Source: Echinometra lucunter (Eukaryota; Echinodermata; Echinoidea; Camarodonta; Echinometridae). From it: a stretch of 64,000 nucleotides of DNA. The notes beneath the pieces are model-generated. The model searched no databases and was not told the DNA's origin. It worked only from the letters and a program-made list of their open reading frames with translations. The position numbers and the translations under genes are program-made. Location of the stretch: NCBI GenBank assembly GCA_029962745.1, contig JAPZVO010000023.1:310001-374000 (forward strand). Direction: 5' to 3'. Shown in pieces: positions 10,925 to 22,601 of the stretch (its first letter is position 1; each line of letters opens with the position of its first letter).

Positions 10925-11910
10925 AAACGTTCTGAAAAATGTTCTGAAAACGTTTTGTGAATGTTTATTGAAGACAAAGATGTAGCGGACCTAATAAAAA
11001 TGTTTTGTAAACTATTTATGAACCTTCTGAAAATGTTTAACGAATGTTTTTTAAAGACGAAGACGTAGCGGACCTAAAAAAAACTTTTGTGAACGTTCTG
11101 AAAACGTTTTGTGAACTTTTACTAAGAACTAAAACGTAGCGGACCTAATAAAGACGTTTTGTAAACTTTTTATGAACTTCTGAAAATGTTTTGCGAACGT
11201 TTATTAAAGACAAAGACATAGCGAACGTTCATTAAAGATGAAGACATAGCCGACCTAGTAAAAACGTTTTGTAAATGTTTTGTGAAGGTTTCTGAAAACG
11301 TTTTGTGAACGTTTATTAAAGACGAAGACGTAGCAGACCTAATAAAAATGTTTTGTAAACATTTTGTGAACGTTCTGAAAATATTTTGTGAACGTTTATT
11401 CAAGACGAAGACTGTAGCGGACCTAATAATAAACGTTTTGTAAACGTTTTGGAAACGTTCTGACAAGGTTTTGGAAACGTTCTGACACGTTTTGTGAACG
11501 TTTATTAAAGACGAAGACGCAGCAGACCTAATAAAAAAGTTTTGTAAACATTTTGTGAACGTTCTGAAAATATTTTGTGAACGTTTATTCAAGACGAAGA
11601 CGTAGCGGACCTAATAAAAACGTTTTGGAAACGTTTTGGAAACGTTCTGAAAACGTTTTTTGAACGTTTATTAAAGACGAAGACGTAGCGGACCTAATAA
11701 AAACGTTTTGTGAACGTTCTCAAAATGTTTTGTGAACGTTCATTAAAGACAAAGACGCAGCAGACCTAATAAAAACGTTTTATGAACATTTATTAAAGTC
11801 GAAGACGAAACGAATCTAATAAAAATGTTTTGTAACAATTATTAAAGACGAAGATGTATCAGACCTAATAAATGTGTTCTAAGAACGTTCTGAAACGTTT
11901 TGTGTTGGGT
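10925..11910. repeat. AACGTT-rich tandem array, unit about 70-110 bp
   Basis: Degenerate tandem copies of a block with AAAACGTTTTGTGAACG, TTTATTAAAGACGAAGACG and TAGCGGACCTAATAAAA. Copy lengths vary and higher-order blocks are shared with 13785-14820. Open minus-strand frames through it are repeat artefacts. Confidence 0.92.
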
Positions 11911-12220
11911 AATCTATTTGCCGTCTAATCACCAGTTTATCTAATGTTCGATGACCTGATGAACTCGAAAAATATTCAGGTCTGAGAAGGAGACTAGCAT
12001 CACAGACACAGGACGATTTGATTTTTAGTATTATGCAAAGTTAACCCTAAAGGTTCAATACACGTTCATGAATCATATTTGCAATAGGGTTGTACATAAA
12101 CTAATGTACACTGCATTGCAATAGACATAACACGCAAAATAACGCAGTTATGGCATTGTTTGTAATTGTATGTGTAAACGTAGTCGATGAAGATGGTAAT
12201 ATGAAAGGGCAAAAAATGTA

Positions 12221-12322
12221 AAAAAAAAAAAAAAAAAAAAAAAAATTGACACCGCCGTCGCCGGGAGTCGAACCAGGGACCATGAGGATGTGAGACCAGT
12301 GCTTTACCGATGGACCAGAATA
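12221..12322 (-). other. tRNA-like segment followed by T-run, copy 1
   Basis: On the minus strand an A-box-like TGGTCCATCGG and a B-box-like GGTTCGACTCC are spaced as in a tRNA. A GC stem follows, then a run of about 25 T that could act as an RNA polymerase III terminator. The arms do not fold into a clean cloverleaf by eye. It is called a tRNA-like pseudogene or SINE head. Confidence 0.5.
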
Positions 12323-13784
12323 TAGTCCATAGAGATAACACGTAGATGGAAAATGGGATTCCTAAATCATATCTTCCAGTTCAAATTTCGATATGTTCCT
12401 GACATCTGATTAAAAAATAAATGGCACACTTACGATAGAGAATTTTCTCAGCTACAACATACTCGAAGCTGGGCAAAAATCGAGTAGAAATAACGGAGCT
12501 GTTGCTCAAAAAAGACGGGAATGTAGAATCAAGAATTAGAAAAAGGTCATGTCCCATAGACAATACACGCAAACTGTGAAAAAATGACATGCCTCCGTTT
12601 ATCGTAAGATTAGACCATGATGCAGTTCTCAAAATGAAAAATGAAGGCAATTGGTATATAAGAGCATTGTCTCAGCTACAACATACTGAAATCCTGGCGA
12701 AAATCGACCAACAATAAGCGAGATAGTCTTGATTAAAGGTAAAAAACATGACGTCATAATTGAAAAAATGAAATTTTGAGTTCACATGAGAATATGGTAA
12801 CGTTCCGACTGTTCGACCCCCAATTTTTTTTCATGAATTCAAATCTTCAATTCATAGGCTTTCAGAAAATGTAAAAAAAAGGGGGGGTCCCCATGCTTTT
12901 TAACGAGCTATGGCGGATTTTAAAGGGGCATGTTTTTGCATGTTTTTACGTTATTTGCCCCATAGACGCGCGCACGGATTTTAAACTTTGACGCGCGCGT
13001 GCGGCCTTATGGTCAGTTGAAATCGATTCTAAATTGATGGAAATGGTCAAGAAATGTCTCAGAATTGCAAATCAAGTGAAAAAACGGCGTTTTTACGTTA
13101 TTTACGAGTTGCGCACGCGCAAAACGCGCGCGCGGGCGCTTACGCGCGGAAATTTTTGAAATGCTTAAAATGACCTGAAATGGATTTTGGTTTGATCCAT
13201 GAGTGATTTTGAGCATTTTTAAATTTTGCGCGCGCACTGACGCGCGGACGTACGCGTACGCGCGCGTTTAAAAGTTGGAATTGTTCAGATTGATATGAAT
13301 ATTCATCATGCCAAATATGAATGAAAAATGACATTCCGTTATGAAGATATGATCATGAGATGATTTTTACAAAATGGCGCCTGGATGACGTCACGATGAC
13401 CCGATGAACTTGAAAATGACTAAAAATCCGAGATCTCGTTATGACTGATGATTCCTGAAAATTTGACGAAAAATGATTGAGCCAGTTCTGAGATCTCGAC
13501 TACACAAAAAAGTGGGTACCAATAAAAAGAATAATAATAACGAGATTTAATTCGTCATTCGATCAGACGAATTAGGTGGTCTGTCGTCTTTTTGATATGG
13601 ATATGATATCTATGATTATAAAAGGCATATGACAGTCGGCCTTTTATTCATCATTTTCATCAGGGTTTGTATCCCGTCAACAACATTACTTTCTCATTAT
13701 CATGGTCATCAAGAGGATTATAGTCATTCCCAATTAAAATCCCCATTCAGAGAAAATTTACGAAGAGGAAGCAGCCCTGATAAA

Positions 13785-14820
13785 AAACGTTCTGAAAAAT
13801 GTTCTGAAAACGTTTTGTGAACGTTTATTGAAGACAAAGACGTAGCGGACCTAATAAAAATGTTTTGTAAACATTTTGTGAACGTTCTGAAAATATTTTG
13901 TGAACGTTTATTCAAGACGAAGATGTAGCGGACCTAATAAAAAACGTTTTGTAAACGTTTTGGAAACGTTCTGACAACGTTTTGTGAACGTTTATTAAAG
14001 ACGAAGACGCAGCAGACCTAATAAAAACGTTTTGTAAACATTTTGTGAACGTTCTGAAAATATTTTGTGTGAACGTTTATTCAAGACGAAGACGTAGCGG
14101 ACCTAATTAAAAACGTTTTGTAAACGTTTTGGAAACGTTCTGAAAACGTTTTTTGAACGTTTATTAAAGACGAAGACGTAGCGGACCTAACGTTATGAAC
14201 TTCTGAAAATGTTTTGCGAACGTTTATTAAAGACAAAGACATAGCGAACGTTCATTAAAGATGAAGACATAGCTGACGTAGTAAAAACGTTTTGTAAATG
14301 TTTTGTGAAGGTTTCTGAAAACGTTTTGTGAACGTTTATTAAAGACGAAGACGTAGCAGACCTAATAAAAATGTTTTGTAAACATTTTGTGAACGTTCAG
14401 AAAATATTTTGTGAACGTTTATTCAAGACGAAGACGTAGCGGACCTAATAAAAAACGTTTTGGAAACGTTTTGGAAACGTTCTGACAACGTTTTGTGAAC
14501 GTTTATTAAAGACGAAGACGCAGCAGACCTAATAAAAAACGTTTTGTAAACGTTTTGGAAACGTTCTGAAAACGTATTTTTAACGTTTATTCAAGACGAA
14601 GACGTAGCGGACCTAATAAAAACGTTTTGTGAACGTTCTCAAAATGTTTTGTGAACGTTCATTAAAGACAAAGACGCAGCAGACCTAATAAAAACGTTTT
14701 ATGAACGTTTATTAAAGTCGAAGACGAAACGGATCTAATAAAAATGTTTTGTAACAATTATTAAAGACGAAGATGTAGCAGACCTAATAAATGTGTTCTA
14801 AGAACGTTCTGAAACGTTTT
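13785..14820. repeat. AACGTT-rich tandem array in copy 2
   Basis: Same repeat family as 10925-11910, but with blocks rearranged and copy number changed. Arrays therefore diverged after the 2.86-kb duplication, by unequal exchange or slippage. Confidence 0.92.
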
Positions 14821-15132
14821 GTGTTGGGTAATCTATTTGCCGTCTAATCACCAGTTTATCTAATGTTCGATGACCTGATGAACTTGAAAAATATTCAGGT
14901 CTGAGAAGGAGACTAGCATCACAGACACAGGACGATTTGATTTTTAATATTATGCAAAGTTAACCCTAAAGGTTCAATACACGTTCATGAATATTTGCAA
15001 TAGGGTTGTACATAAACTAATGCACACTGCATTGCAATAGACATAACACGCAAAATAACGCAGTTATGGCATTGTTTGTAATTGTATGTGTAAACGTAGT
15101 CGATGAAGATGGTAATATGAAAGGGCAAAAAA

Positions 15133-15135
<3 letters not shown>

Positions 15136-15173
<38 letters not shown>

Positions 15174-15247
15174 CACCGCCGTCGCCGGGAGTCGAACCAG
15201 GGACCATGAGGATGTGAGACCAGTGCTTTACCGATGGACCAGAATAT
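15136..15247 (-). other. tRNA-like segment followed by T-run, copy 2
   Basis: Identical in its tRNA-like portion to the segment at 12246-12322; the adjoining T-run (minus strand) is longer, about 34 bases. Confidence 0.5.
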
Positions 15248-16770
15248 AGTCCATAGAGATAACACGTAGATGGAAAATGGGATTCCTAAATCATATCTTC
15301 CAGTTCAAATTGCGATATGTTCCTGACATCTGATTAAAAAATAAATGGCACACTTACGATAGAGAATTTTCTCAGCTACAACATACTCGAAGCTGGGCAA
15401 AAATCGAGTAGAAATAACGGAGCTGTTGCTCAAAAAAGACGGGAATGTAGAATCAAGAATTAGATAAAGGTCATGTCCCATAGACAATACACGCAAACTG
15501 TGAAAAAATGACATGCCTCCGTTTATCGCAAGATTAGACCATGATGCAGTTCTCAAAATGAAAAATGAAGGCAATTGGTATGCAAGAGCATTGTCTCAGC
15601 TACAACATACTGAAATCCCAGCGAAAATCGACCAACAATAAGCGAGATAGTCTTGATTAAAGGTAAAAAACATGACGTCATTATTGAAAAAATGAAATTT
15701 TGAGTTCACATGAGAATATGGTAACGTTCCGACTGTTCGACCCCCAATTTTTTTTCATGAATTCAAATCTTCAATTCATAGGCTTTCAGAAAATGTAAAA
15801 AAAAGGGGGGGTCCCCATGCTTTTTAACGAGCTATGGCGGATTTTAAAGGGGCATGTTTTTGCATGTTTTTACGTTATTTGCCCCATAGACGCGCGCACG
15901 GATTTTAAACTTTGACGCGCGCGTGCGGCCTCATGGTCAGTTGAAATCGATTCTAAATTGATGGAAATGGTCAAGAAATGTCTCAGAATTGCAAATCAAG
16001 TGAAAAAACGGCGTTTTTACGTTATTTACTAGTTGCGCACGCGCAAAACGCGCGCGCGGGCGCTTACGCGCGGAAATTTTTGAAATGCTTAAAATGACCT
16101 GAAATGGATTTTGGTTTGATCCATGAGTGATTTTGAGCATTTTTAAATTTTGCGCGCGCACTGACGCGCGGACGTACGCGTACGCGCGCGTTTAAAAAGT
16201 TGGAATTGTTCAGATTGATATGAATATTCATCATGCCAAATATGAATGAAAAATGACATTCCGTTATGAAGATATGATCATGAGATGATTTTTACAAAAT
16301 GGCGCCTGGATGACGTCACGATGACCCGATGAACTTGAAAATGACTAAAAATCCGAGATCTCGTTATGACTGATAACTCCTGAAAATTTGACGAAAAATG
16401 ATTGAGCCAGTTCTGAGATCTCGACTACACAAAAAAGTGGGTACCAATAAAAAGAATAATAATTAATTAATGAAGAATAAAGAAAATTCTGACGAAATTA
16501 AAAGGTGATCTGTCATAATATGACAGACCACCTAACAAGAATCATACTTTTAACACAATTTTAGCCGAGAAGGATTTTTGTACCGACTGCCACTACTGCA
16601 CATTGTACCCTTGTGCAATTCACCCAACAGATGCGTCTTTAGTTGCACTGGGTAACAACGGGGGTACTTGGAGCACAGGGTCCGAATGCGGTGGTGAGCG
16701 AGTTATCCACCTGGGGAAGAGTTATGGCGCCATGGTGAATTATGTTTTTATAAAAATACATGCCGAATTA

Positions 16771-16858
16771 TAGTAGCAGTAGCAGTAGTAGTCGTCGTAG
16801 TCGTAGTCGTAGTAGTCGTAGTCGTAGTCGTAGTCGTAGTCGTAGAAGTCGTTGTCGT

Positions 16859-16890
<32 letters not shown>

Positions 16891-16926
16891 TAGTATAGTA
16901 GTCGTAATACTAGTCGTAGTAGTCGT

Positions 16927-16958
<32 letters not shown>

Positions 16959-16994
16959 TAGTATAGTAGTCGTAATACTAGTCGTAGTAGTCGT

Positions 16995-17026
<32 letters not shown>

Positions 17027-17105
17027 TAGTAGTAGTATAGTAGTCGTAATACTAGTCGTAGTAGTAGTAGTCGTCGTCGTCGTCGTCGTCGTAGTAGTAG
17101 TAGTA
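16771..17105. repeat. (TAG)/(TCG) trinucleotide and (TAGTCG)n array
   Basis: Mixed GTAGTCGTAG repeats with a higher-order unit ending in ATAGTAGTCGTAATACTAGTC that recurs three times (about 16895, 16960 and 17035). All long open frames here are low-complexity repeat products. Confidence 0.95.
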
Positions 17106-17824
17106 ATGACGAAAATAAGAACAACAATGATAATATACACTCGTAGTTTAAGCTTCTACCAACCTTAAATTTTGTAGGCAAGTTTTCGTCCACTTCTGTG
17201 GACTTTCTCAAGCCAAGTGATCAGTCACGCTGTTTCTAATTGTTGATAAACTGTGTGTATAATAATAAAGTTAATACTACAAGGTTTTTAACTTTGGCAA
17301 TTTAGGTCAAAAATAAAAGAAAAACTCCTCCTTCTTCCATTGATATCTCATTTGCATGACTGATGTCACGCATGGCAAAATTCATCGTTATTGAAGAAAA
17401 CGGGTACGATGTCCATTTTTGCAAGTTTTGGTATATGGATGAAAGACTGAACTAACCTCATAACATTTCAAACGAACAGTCTTTTGCATGTTTTTTGACA
17501 CAATGAAGTGCTTTCTTATTGAATATGATCATCTTCAATAGCACATTTGCAATCTTATCGGATACAAAATTGGAACTCACACTTTTCCCCATATGCTCAT
17601 GTAAGGCTTTCAGCTGGTCTGGTAATCATCGCTAAATCATTAGTGGCTGTTGTGAATATGGTTCTGTTAACACGGTAAGTTCGGCTTCCAAGACTGCATC
17701 ATTTCACCAGAAAGTAGGAATTTTACCGAGAACTCATGAAGATTTCAGGGAACATCTTCCAGAAAGATTGCCTCCGACAAGCCTTTTTTTTCAAACTGGA
17801 AGAATGTTAGGAAATTCCTAAAGC
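17106..17824. other. No gene seen
   Basis: AT-rich sequence without a supported coding region or recognisable repeat. Confidence 0.5.
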
Positions 17825-17943
17825 ATGACACTATCATTTCCTTTTCACTTGTAAAGCGCTTAGAAACATAAGTATTGAGCGCTATATAAGTGTAATTTAT
17901 TATTATTATTGTTATTATTATTATTATTATTATTATGACACTA
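17825..17943 (+). mobile_element. 5'-truncated SINE with 9-bp target-site duplication
   Basis: Contains the SINE tail TTGTAAAGCGCTTAGAAAC...GAGCGCTATATAAGTG followed by (ATT)n. It is flanked by direct repeats ATGACACTA at 17825-17833 and 17935-17943. The head with the A and B boxes is missing. Confidence 0.85.
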
Positions 17944-19903
17944 CAATGTAGTTCGGTACTACATGTACTAAGTGCCCTGAGTGTTCAGAGGGGAACACTG
18001 CTGCAACAAGACATCAATCAAGGCATCAGTTTGTCCACCGACTAATAGTAGGCTACACGATCTTTGCAAAGATCACTAGCAAAAATAATTTTAACTTGTC
18101 ATATTCAAAAGCAATGTAAACATAACTGATCGCGTATGACATCGCTAATGCATTCACTTCATTCATTCCCAAAGCTTTCAAAAAATGGAATTCGTTCAGT
18201 GTCATCTTTAATAACAATACACTACTTCAAGCGTGACAGCAGTGATGCAAGCAAGGCATCAAAAACGAGCCGTTTTTCTTTCCTAATAATTGTATTCATT
18301 AGGGTTTAATATGGATGATTATATTGTTTTCCATGTGCCTTTGAATCTATTTTGACTCTTTCAAAATGTAAACAAATACGTACTGTACATATCAATTTGC
18401 CTTTATTAATAGTATATTTACAAGTTGATTTGTGTTTCTGTATAGCAGACATCCTGAAAAGTATTTTTGATATTATCTTCCTTTCTGATACAAAGCTTTC
18501 TTTTATTGAGTTCAGATTTTCTCATCAAAATATCTTTAAATATTCAGCATTAGTGTTAAACGCTTTATTACATAAACTAATTATTTAGGAAAATATTCTA
18601 TCATAAATTTGATCTGAATCCAGCAATCTGTATTAAAAGATCTATCTAGAGCTGTGTATTATTCAGCAGTTATTAGTGGCATATTTGTAATTCTCAGAGT
18701 TTAATGAGTGTCTCGCAATACTATGATACATGACAGCTAAAAATTAGAAGACATAGACATGCAGTTGAGGTGTAAAGCATAAAGCGTTTGGACTTAGACG
18801 TCACTTACATGTTTATTGAACATTTGACATAATACTCAAAATATCTTTTGACATAAGTACATGTTTGTAATTCGATTTTCAATTATACATTTCATCCTAC
18901 AATATCGTTTAATGTATCGTTATCTTATATACCCTCAGTGTATAACTTAGGACTGTTTGACTCTTGTTATTCATTTTATTGCTTTAGTTACTTTTGTTAA
19001 TCTTGTTGAATACACACTATTGGGATTTTTTTTTTACTATAACGTAACTGTATGTACTGTTTTGATTTTAAAAGAGCAGTGTATTGCTAATCAATGTTGC
19101 ATTGTTGAATGTGGTGCGTATACAGTCATCATGATCATCTTTAGCAAATTTACTAGATTTCAGACGATCAGGTTGTTGGAATAATATGCTATATACGTAG
19201 TTTGTATTGGCATGTTTTTAATCAGCTATACTGCCAGGATAGCCACATCAAGATGCAGTTCCAAACTCCGTCATTGCCAATTATAACACCTTGGTTGTGC
19301 GAGGTGAATGTGGGCTAAACATCGGCTAGTCCAAGGATATGATAACCATATTTTGTTATTTTGTATTGTATTTCTTGTACAAATATGTCACTGTACATGA
19401 TAGTAGGCCTATTCTCTTTAGATGTGTTAATGAAGATTGCCATTCATGTAAAGCGTACTCTTTTACAAATAAAGCCCGTAAAGAATAATAAATCAGTTCG
19501 TAGGTCTGAGCATGAGCAGAGTGGAAGGGACAAAATCTAAAACTCACTGACATAAATACTTGTTATGTGCTAATATTGCGCAGCCATGGTGCATTCCATG
19601 ATACCCTGGTGGAAGTATTTTTTTCAAAAGGGGAAATAAAACTATTCATGAGGCACTTCTGTCACTTGGGAGCTCTCCATGTTTAAAATATCTGTGGATA
19701 TTTGAGGTCATTCGGAACGTTGAGCTTTACGAACTGGCTTATTAAGTGTTAATTATCATGCGCTAAATAAATGTAAAGTAATTATAGTTTATTATTTCTA
19801 TTCGTCATACGGGAAATTCCGATGCATTGATTTAAAACGTCACATAAACAAACATGTAGAGATATTATCACAACCCTAAATTTTCGCTTAAGCTTTATGA
19901 GAA
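17944..19903. other. No gene seen
   Basis: AT-rich stretch. The longest frames (up to 78 codons) are hydrophobic or low complexity with no domain and no flanking splice sites. Nothing supportable is found. Confidence 0.5.
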
Positions 19904-19959
19904 GAGTTCATTTAAAGGGGGTACCAATGCTGAAACAATGTTAGTTCGGTTCTAGGACT

Positions 19960-20310
19960 ACTCCCCCGGAGGACAACTCCCCCGGGGACAACTCCCACCT
20001 GGCAACTCCCCCGGAGGACAGCTCCCCCGGAGGGCAACTCCCCCGCAGGACGACTCCCCCGCAGGACGGGTCCCCCGGAGGACATCTCCCCCGGAGGACA
20101 ACTCCCCCGAAGACAACTCCCCCGCAGGACAACTCCCCCGGAGGACAACTCCCCCGCAGGACAACTCCCCCGAGGACGACTCCCCCGGAGGACGACTCCC
20201 CCGGAGGACGACTCCCCCGGAGGACGACTCCCCCGAGGACAACTCCCCCGGAGCACAACTCCCCGGGGGATGACTTCCATCACACAGCTCCCCCGGAGGA
20301 CACCCTCCCC
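19960..20310. repeat. 15-16-bp minisatellite, left arm
   Basis: About 22 tandem copies related to GGACAACTCCCCCGGA with point variants (ACGACT, CCGCAG, CGAGGAC). Open minus-strand frames (PPGELSSGGVVL-type peptides) are repeat products. Confidence 0.96.
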
Positions 20311-21549
20311 CCCTTTAAGGACAAAATTACGCATGAAATTTGTTTTTATGACAACGTCTTGCTCGTGAGGAACTGTAAAATAAATCTTTCCTTTTTATAA
20401 ATCAAACTTAAGTAATTAATCCAGTATTTTTTGTTTTTATTACAACTCTCCCGGAGGAGAACAGCTCCTCGGGGATGACAAACGGGGATGGGCGAGGGGT
20501 AGAGGGTTGCTATTCATTTAATAAGGTATTAGGTCATTTGTCGCTCTAATTGCTAACTTTTTTTAAAAATGCCCACCCTTTTGCTCCCATTTTTGCGTAC
20601 ACATTCAAGAAAATAAAAACTCTAGTAATGGGTACGCTTTTCCGCCCAAGGGTGTTGGGTTTGACAGCTTCAGCGGCACACTCCCATCGGAACCAAATCT
20701 GATCATGAGAAGAGAGAAAAGAAAGGAATAAAATGAAGAAAGGAAAGAGAGGAAACTAAGTAGGAAGCTACAAAAGTAGAGAATGGTGTATCTAGTCGTA
20801 GTCTTCAGGAAAAGGGGGGAGATGGCCCATAATCAAGCTGAAGAATAGAAGTCACTTCACTCGATCAGCAGCCGTGATTGGGTCCCGTTCCTTTTTTTAA
20901 AAATCTGAATGCACAATTTTCAGGCAAGATATCATATAGAAATCTTACTTTTTAGGAGAGCGGTCGACCCCCCCCCCCCCCCCCGAGATCCGGTATCCGC
21001 CCCTTTGTTAAACTCACTGACTATAAATGAAAAGAAAACCTTAACGGAATTTTATATTGAATGCATGTTAATTTCATTTTTGTTAAAGGACTTGCGCTTC
21101 TACGTATTTAGCGTCCAGCGAGCATGTGCGAGTATCATTCTTTGCGCTGAAACCACATGAAAACATTTAATTATAAAGTACCTCATTCAAGAGTAAAAGA
21201 TAAACAAAAAAGAAAAGTCATCGTTAGATTCTTATGATTTGACAAATTTGGACACACATTGAGCTCTGGTATCTAAATTTGCTGATGAAATTAATCATTT
21301 TTTCTTACTTAGAATATCTGCATTCAGCTGACCTGAAACCTAGAGGTTTTATGTATTTGTTCTTCTTCTTATTTTTTTATATATTGTCGTTTCGATCCAT
21401 CACTTCGTCTTCTAATGTAATCATCCAAAAATACTGGATTAATTACTTAAGTTTGATTTATAAAAAGGAAAGATTTATTTAACAGTTCCTCACGAGCAAG
21501 GCGTTGTCATAAAAACAAAATTTCATGCGCAATTTTGTCCATAAAGAGG

Positions 21550-21862
21550 GGGGGGGGGGTGGTCCTCCGGGGGAGTTGTCCTTGGGGGAGTTGTCCTCTG
21601 GGGGAGTCGTCCTCGGGGGGAGTTGTCCTCGGGGGGAGTTGTCCTCGGGGGAGTTGTCCTCCGGGGGAGTTGTCCTGCGGGGGAGTTGTCCTCCGGGGGA
21701 GTTGTCCTCAGGGGGAGTTGTCCTCCGGGGGAGATGTCCTCCGGGGGACCCGTCCTGCGGGGGAGTTGTCCTGCGGGGGAGCTGTCCTCCGGGGGAGTTG
21801 TCCTCTGGGGGAGTTGTCAGGTGGGAGTCGTCCCCGGGGGAGTTGTCCTCCGGGGGAGTTGT
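21550..21862. repeat. 15-16-bp minisatellite, right arm
   Basis: About 20 copies of the same monomer in the opposite orientation. The variant order partly mirrors the left arm (for example GATGTCC and CCCGTCC monomers adjacent), so the two arms are copies of each other and not independent expansions. Confidence 0.96.
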
Positions 21863-22510
21863 CCTGATACGAGTTCATTTAAAAGAGCATGATTTTATTA
21901 GCAGAAAATCATCTGCCTAAAATTTTTTTAAAGTCGTGTTGCCAAGGAAACCTCCAAATATGGTAAGATTTCAGGATATTTTTGACCCCTCAGCTGTGAC
22001 CCAGTTTCAACTGGGTACCCACTTTTACGTCAAAATGACGTCAAAATAGGTACCTTGTCGCGCAATTCTAGCAAAATGCGCGCAAGGTATAATACAAATT
22101 GTACAGTCTAGCGCGCAGCACAACTGCAATGCGCGAAGCTGGGTACCCACTTTGACGTCACACCTCATACTCAATTTTTTTGGTCAGCTCTTGACTTTTC
22201 ATGAGAAAATTAGCCAAAATGCTTTGATTTTGAGTGAAAATCATCATATTTTTAATGTAATTCTTCTAAGAATTCTCTTCTCGATCATATGTAAAAAGAA
22301 ATTACCATTGTGTAATCACTTTAAACTAAGATATTACAAACAAATTGAAATTATTATCATGCAGTATGCTCATATACTTTCGTTCACTTTGGGAATGGGG
22401 AATAATGTAATATAAACATGATAACGTTCTCCTCCTCATGGTTTGTGAAACATGATTTTCTTTTGCCTTTCGCTACTCTCTCTTAATCTAAGTCGAGTGT
22501 CATAGGGACA

Positions 22511-22601
22511 ACTCCGAAATTAGATTAAGAAATTCTAATAAATAAGATTAATTTTCAAATCTGTTAGATTAAGATTTTTAATCGAATTTGAGGGTTGTCC
22601 C
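22511..22601. mobile_element. Short imperfect palindromic element
   Basis: ATAGGGACAACTCCGAAATT near 22511 is matched in reverse complement near 22601 (AATTTGAGGGTTGTCCCT). It is a MITE-sized hairpin; no target-site duplication was identified. Confidence 0.45.

Larger units (their letters stand above)
10681..13540. repeat. 2.86-kb tandem unit, copy 1
   Basis: The unit starts CGAGATTTAATTCGTCATTC at 10681 and the same sequence restarts at 13541. It contains, in order: a leader with TTAGGTGGTCTGTC, an array of ~85-bp repeats, a tRNA-like segment beside poly(A), and a CpG-rich stretch at about 12965-13270 full of CGCGCG. Copies 1 and 2 are nearly identical outside the array, so the tandem duplication is recent. 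Confidence 0.95.
13541..16463. repeat. 2.86-kb tandem unit, copy 2
   Basis: Second copy, slightly longer because its internal AACGTT array (13785-14820) and poly(A) run (about 15136-15169) are expanded. It ends with the same GTGGGTACCAATAAAAAG as copy 1, after which unique sequence begins at about 16464. Confidence 0.95.
10712..16535. mobile_element. Possible composite element with 14-bp inverted ends
   Basis: TTAGGTGGTCTGTC at 10712 (and again at 13572 in copy 2) is matched by its reverse complement GACAGACCACCTAA ending at 16535. The right end also forms a local hairpin (TCTGTCATAATATGACAGA). This suggests the tandem unit is a transposon body with terminal inverted repeats. No clear target-site duplication and no transposase were found. 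Confidence 0.45.
19904..21883. mobile_element. TU-like foldback transposon
   Basis: Two long arms in inverted orientation (about 19950-20437 and 21410-21870) enclose a ~1-kb middle. The outer part of each arm is a 15-16-bp tandem repeat (GGACAACTCCCCCGGA type). The inner part is unique sequence (GTTCCTCACGAGCAAG and neighbours) matched in reverse complement. A 13-bp direct repeat GAGTTCATTTAAA lies at 19904-19916 and 21871-21883, which is probably the target-site duplication. This is the modular plan of sea-urchin TU elements: a tandem-repeat outer domain and a unique inner domain in inverted arms. The left end has 30-odd extra bases between the direct repeat and the array. The middle (20438-21409) shows no transposase. 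Confidence 0.88.

Noticed and set aside
11170..11592. 140-codon minus-strand frame in the AACGTT array
   Set aside because: Repeat-derived, with periodic SQNIFRTFTKCLQN-type peptides; the frame breaks differently in the second copy of the unit.
19912..21920. Gly/Pro/Ser-repeat frames resembling collagen-like proteins
   Set aside because: They are translations of the 15-16-bp minisatellite in the TU-like arms and exist in several frames at once.
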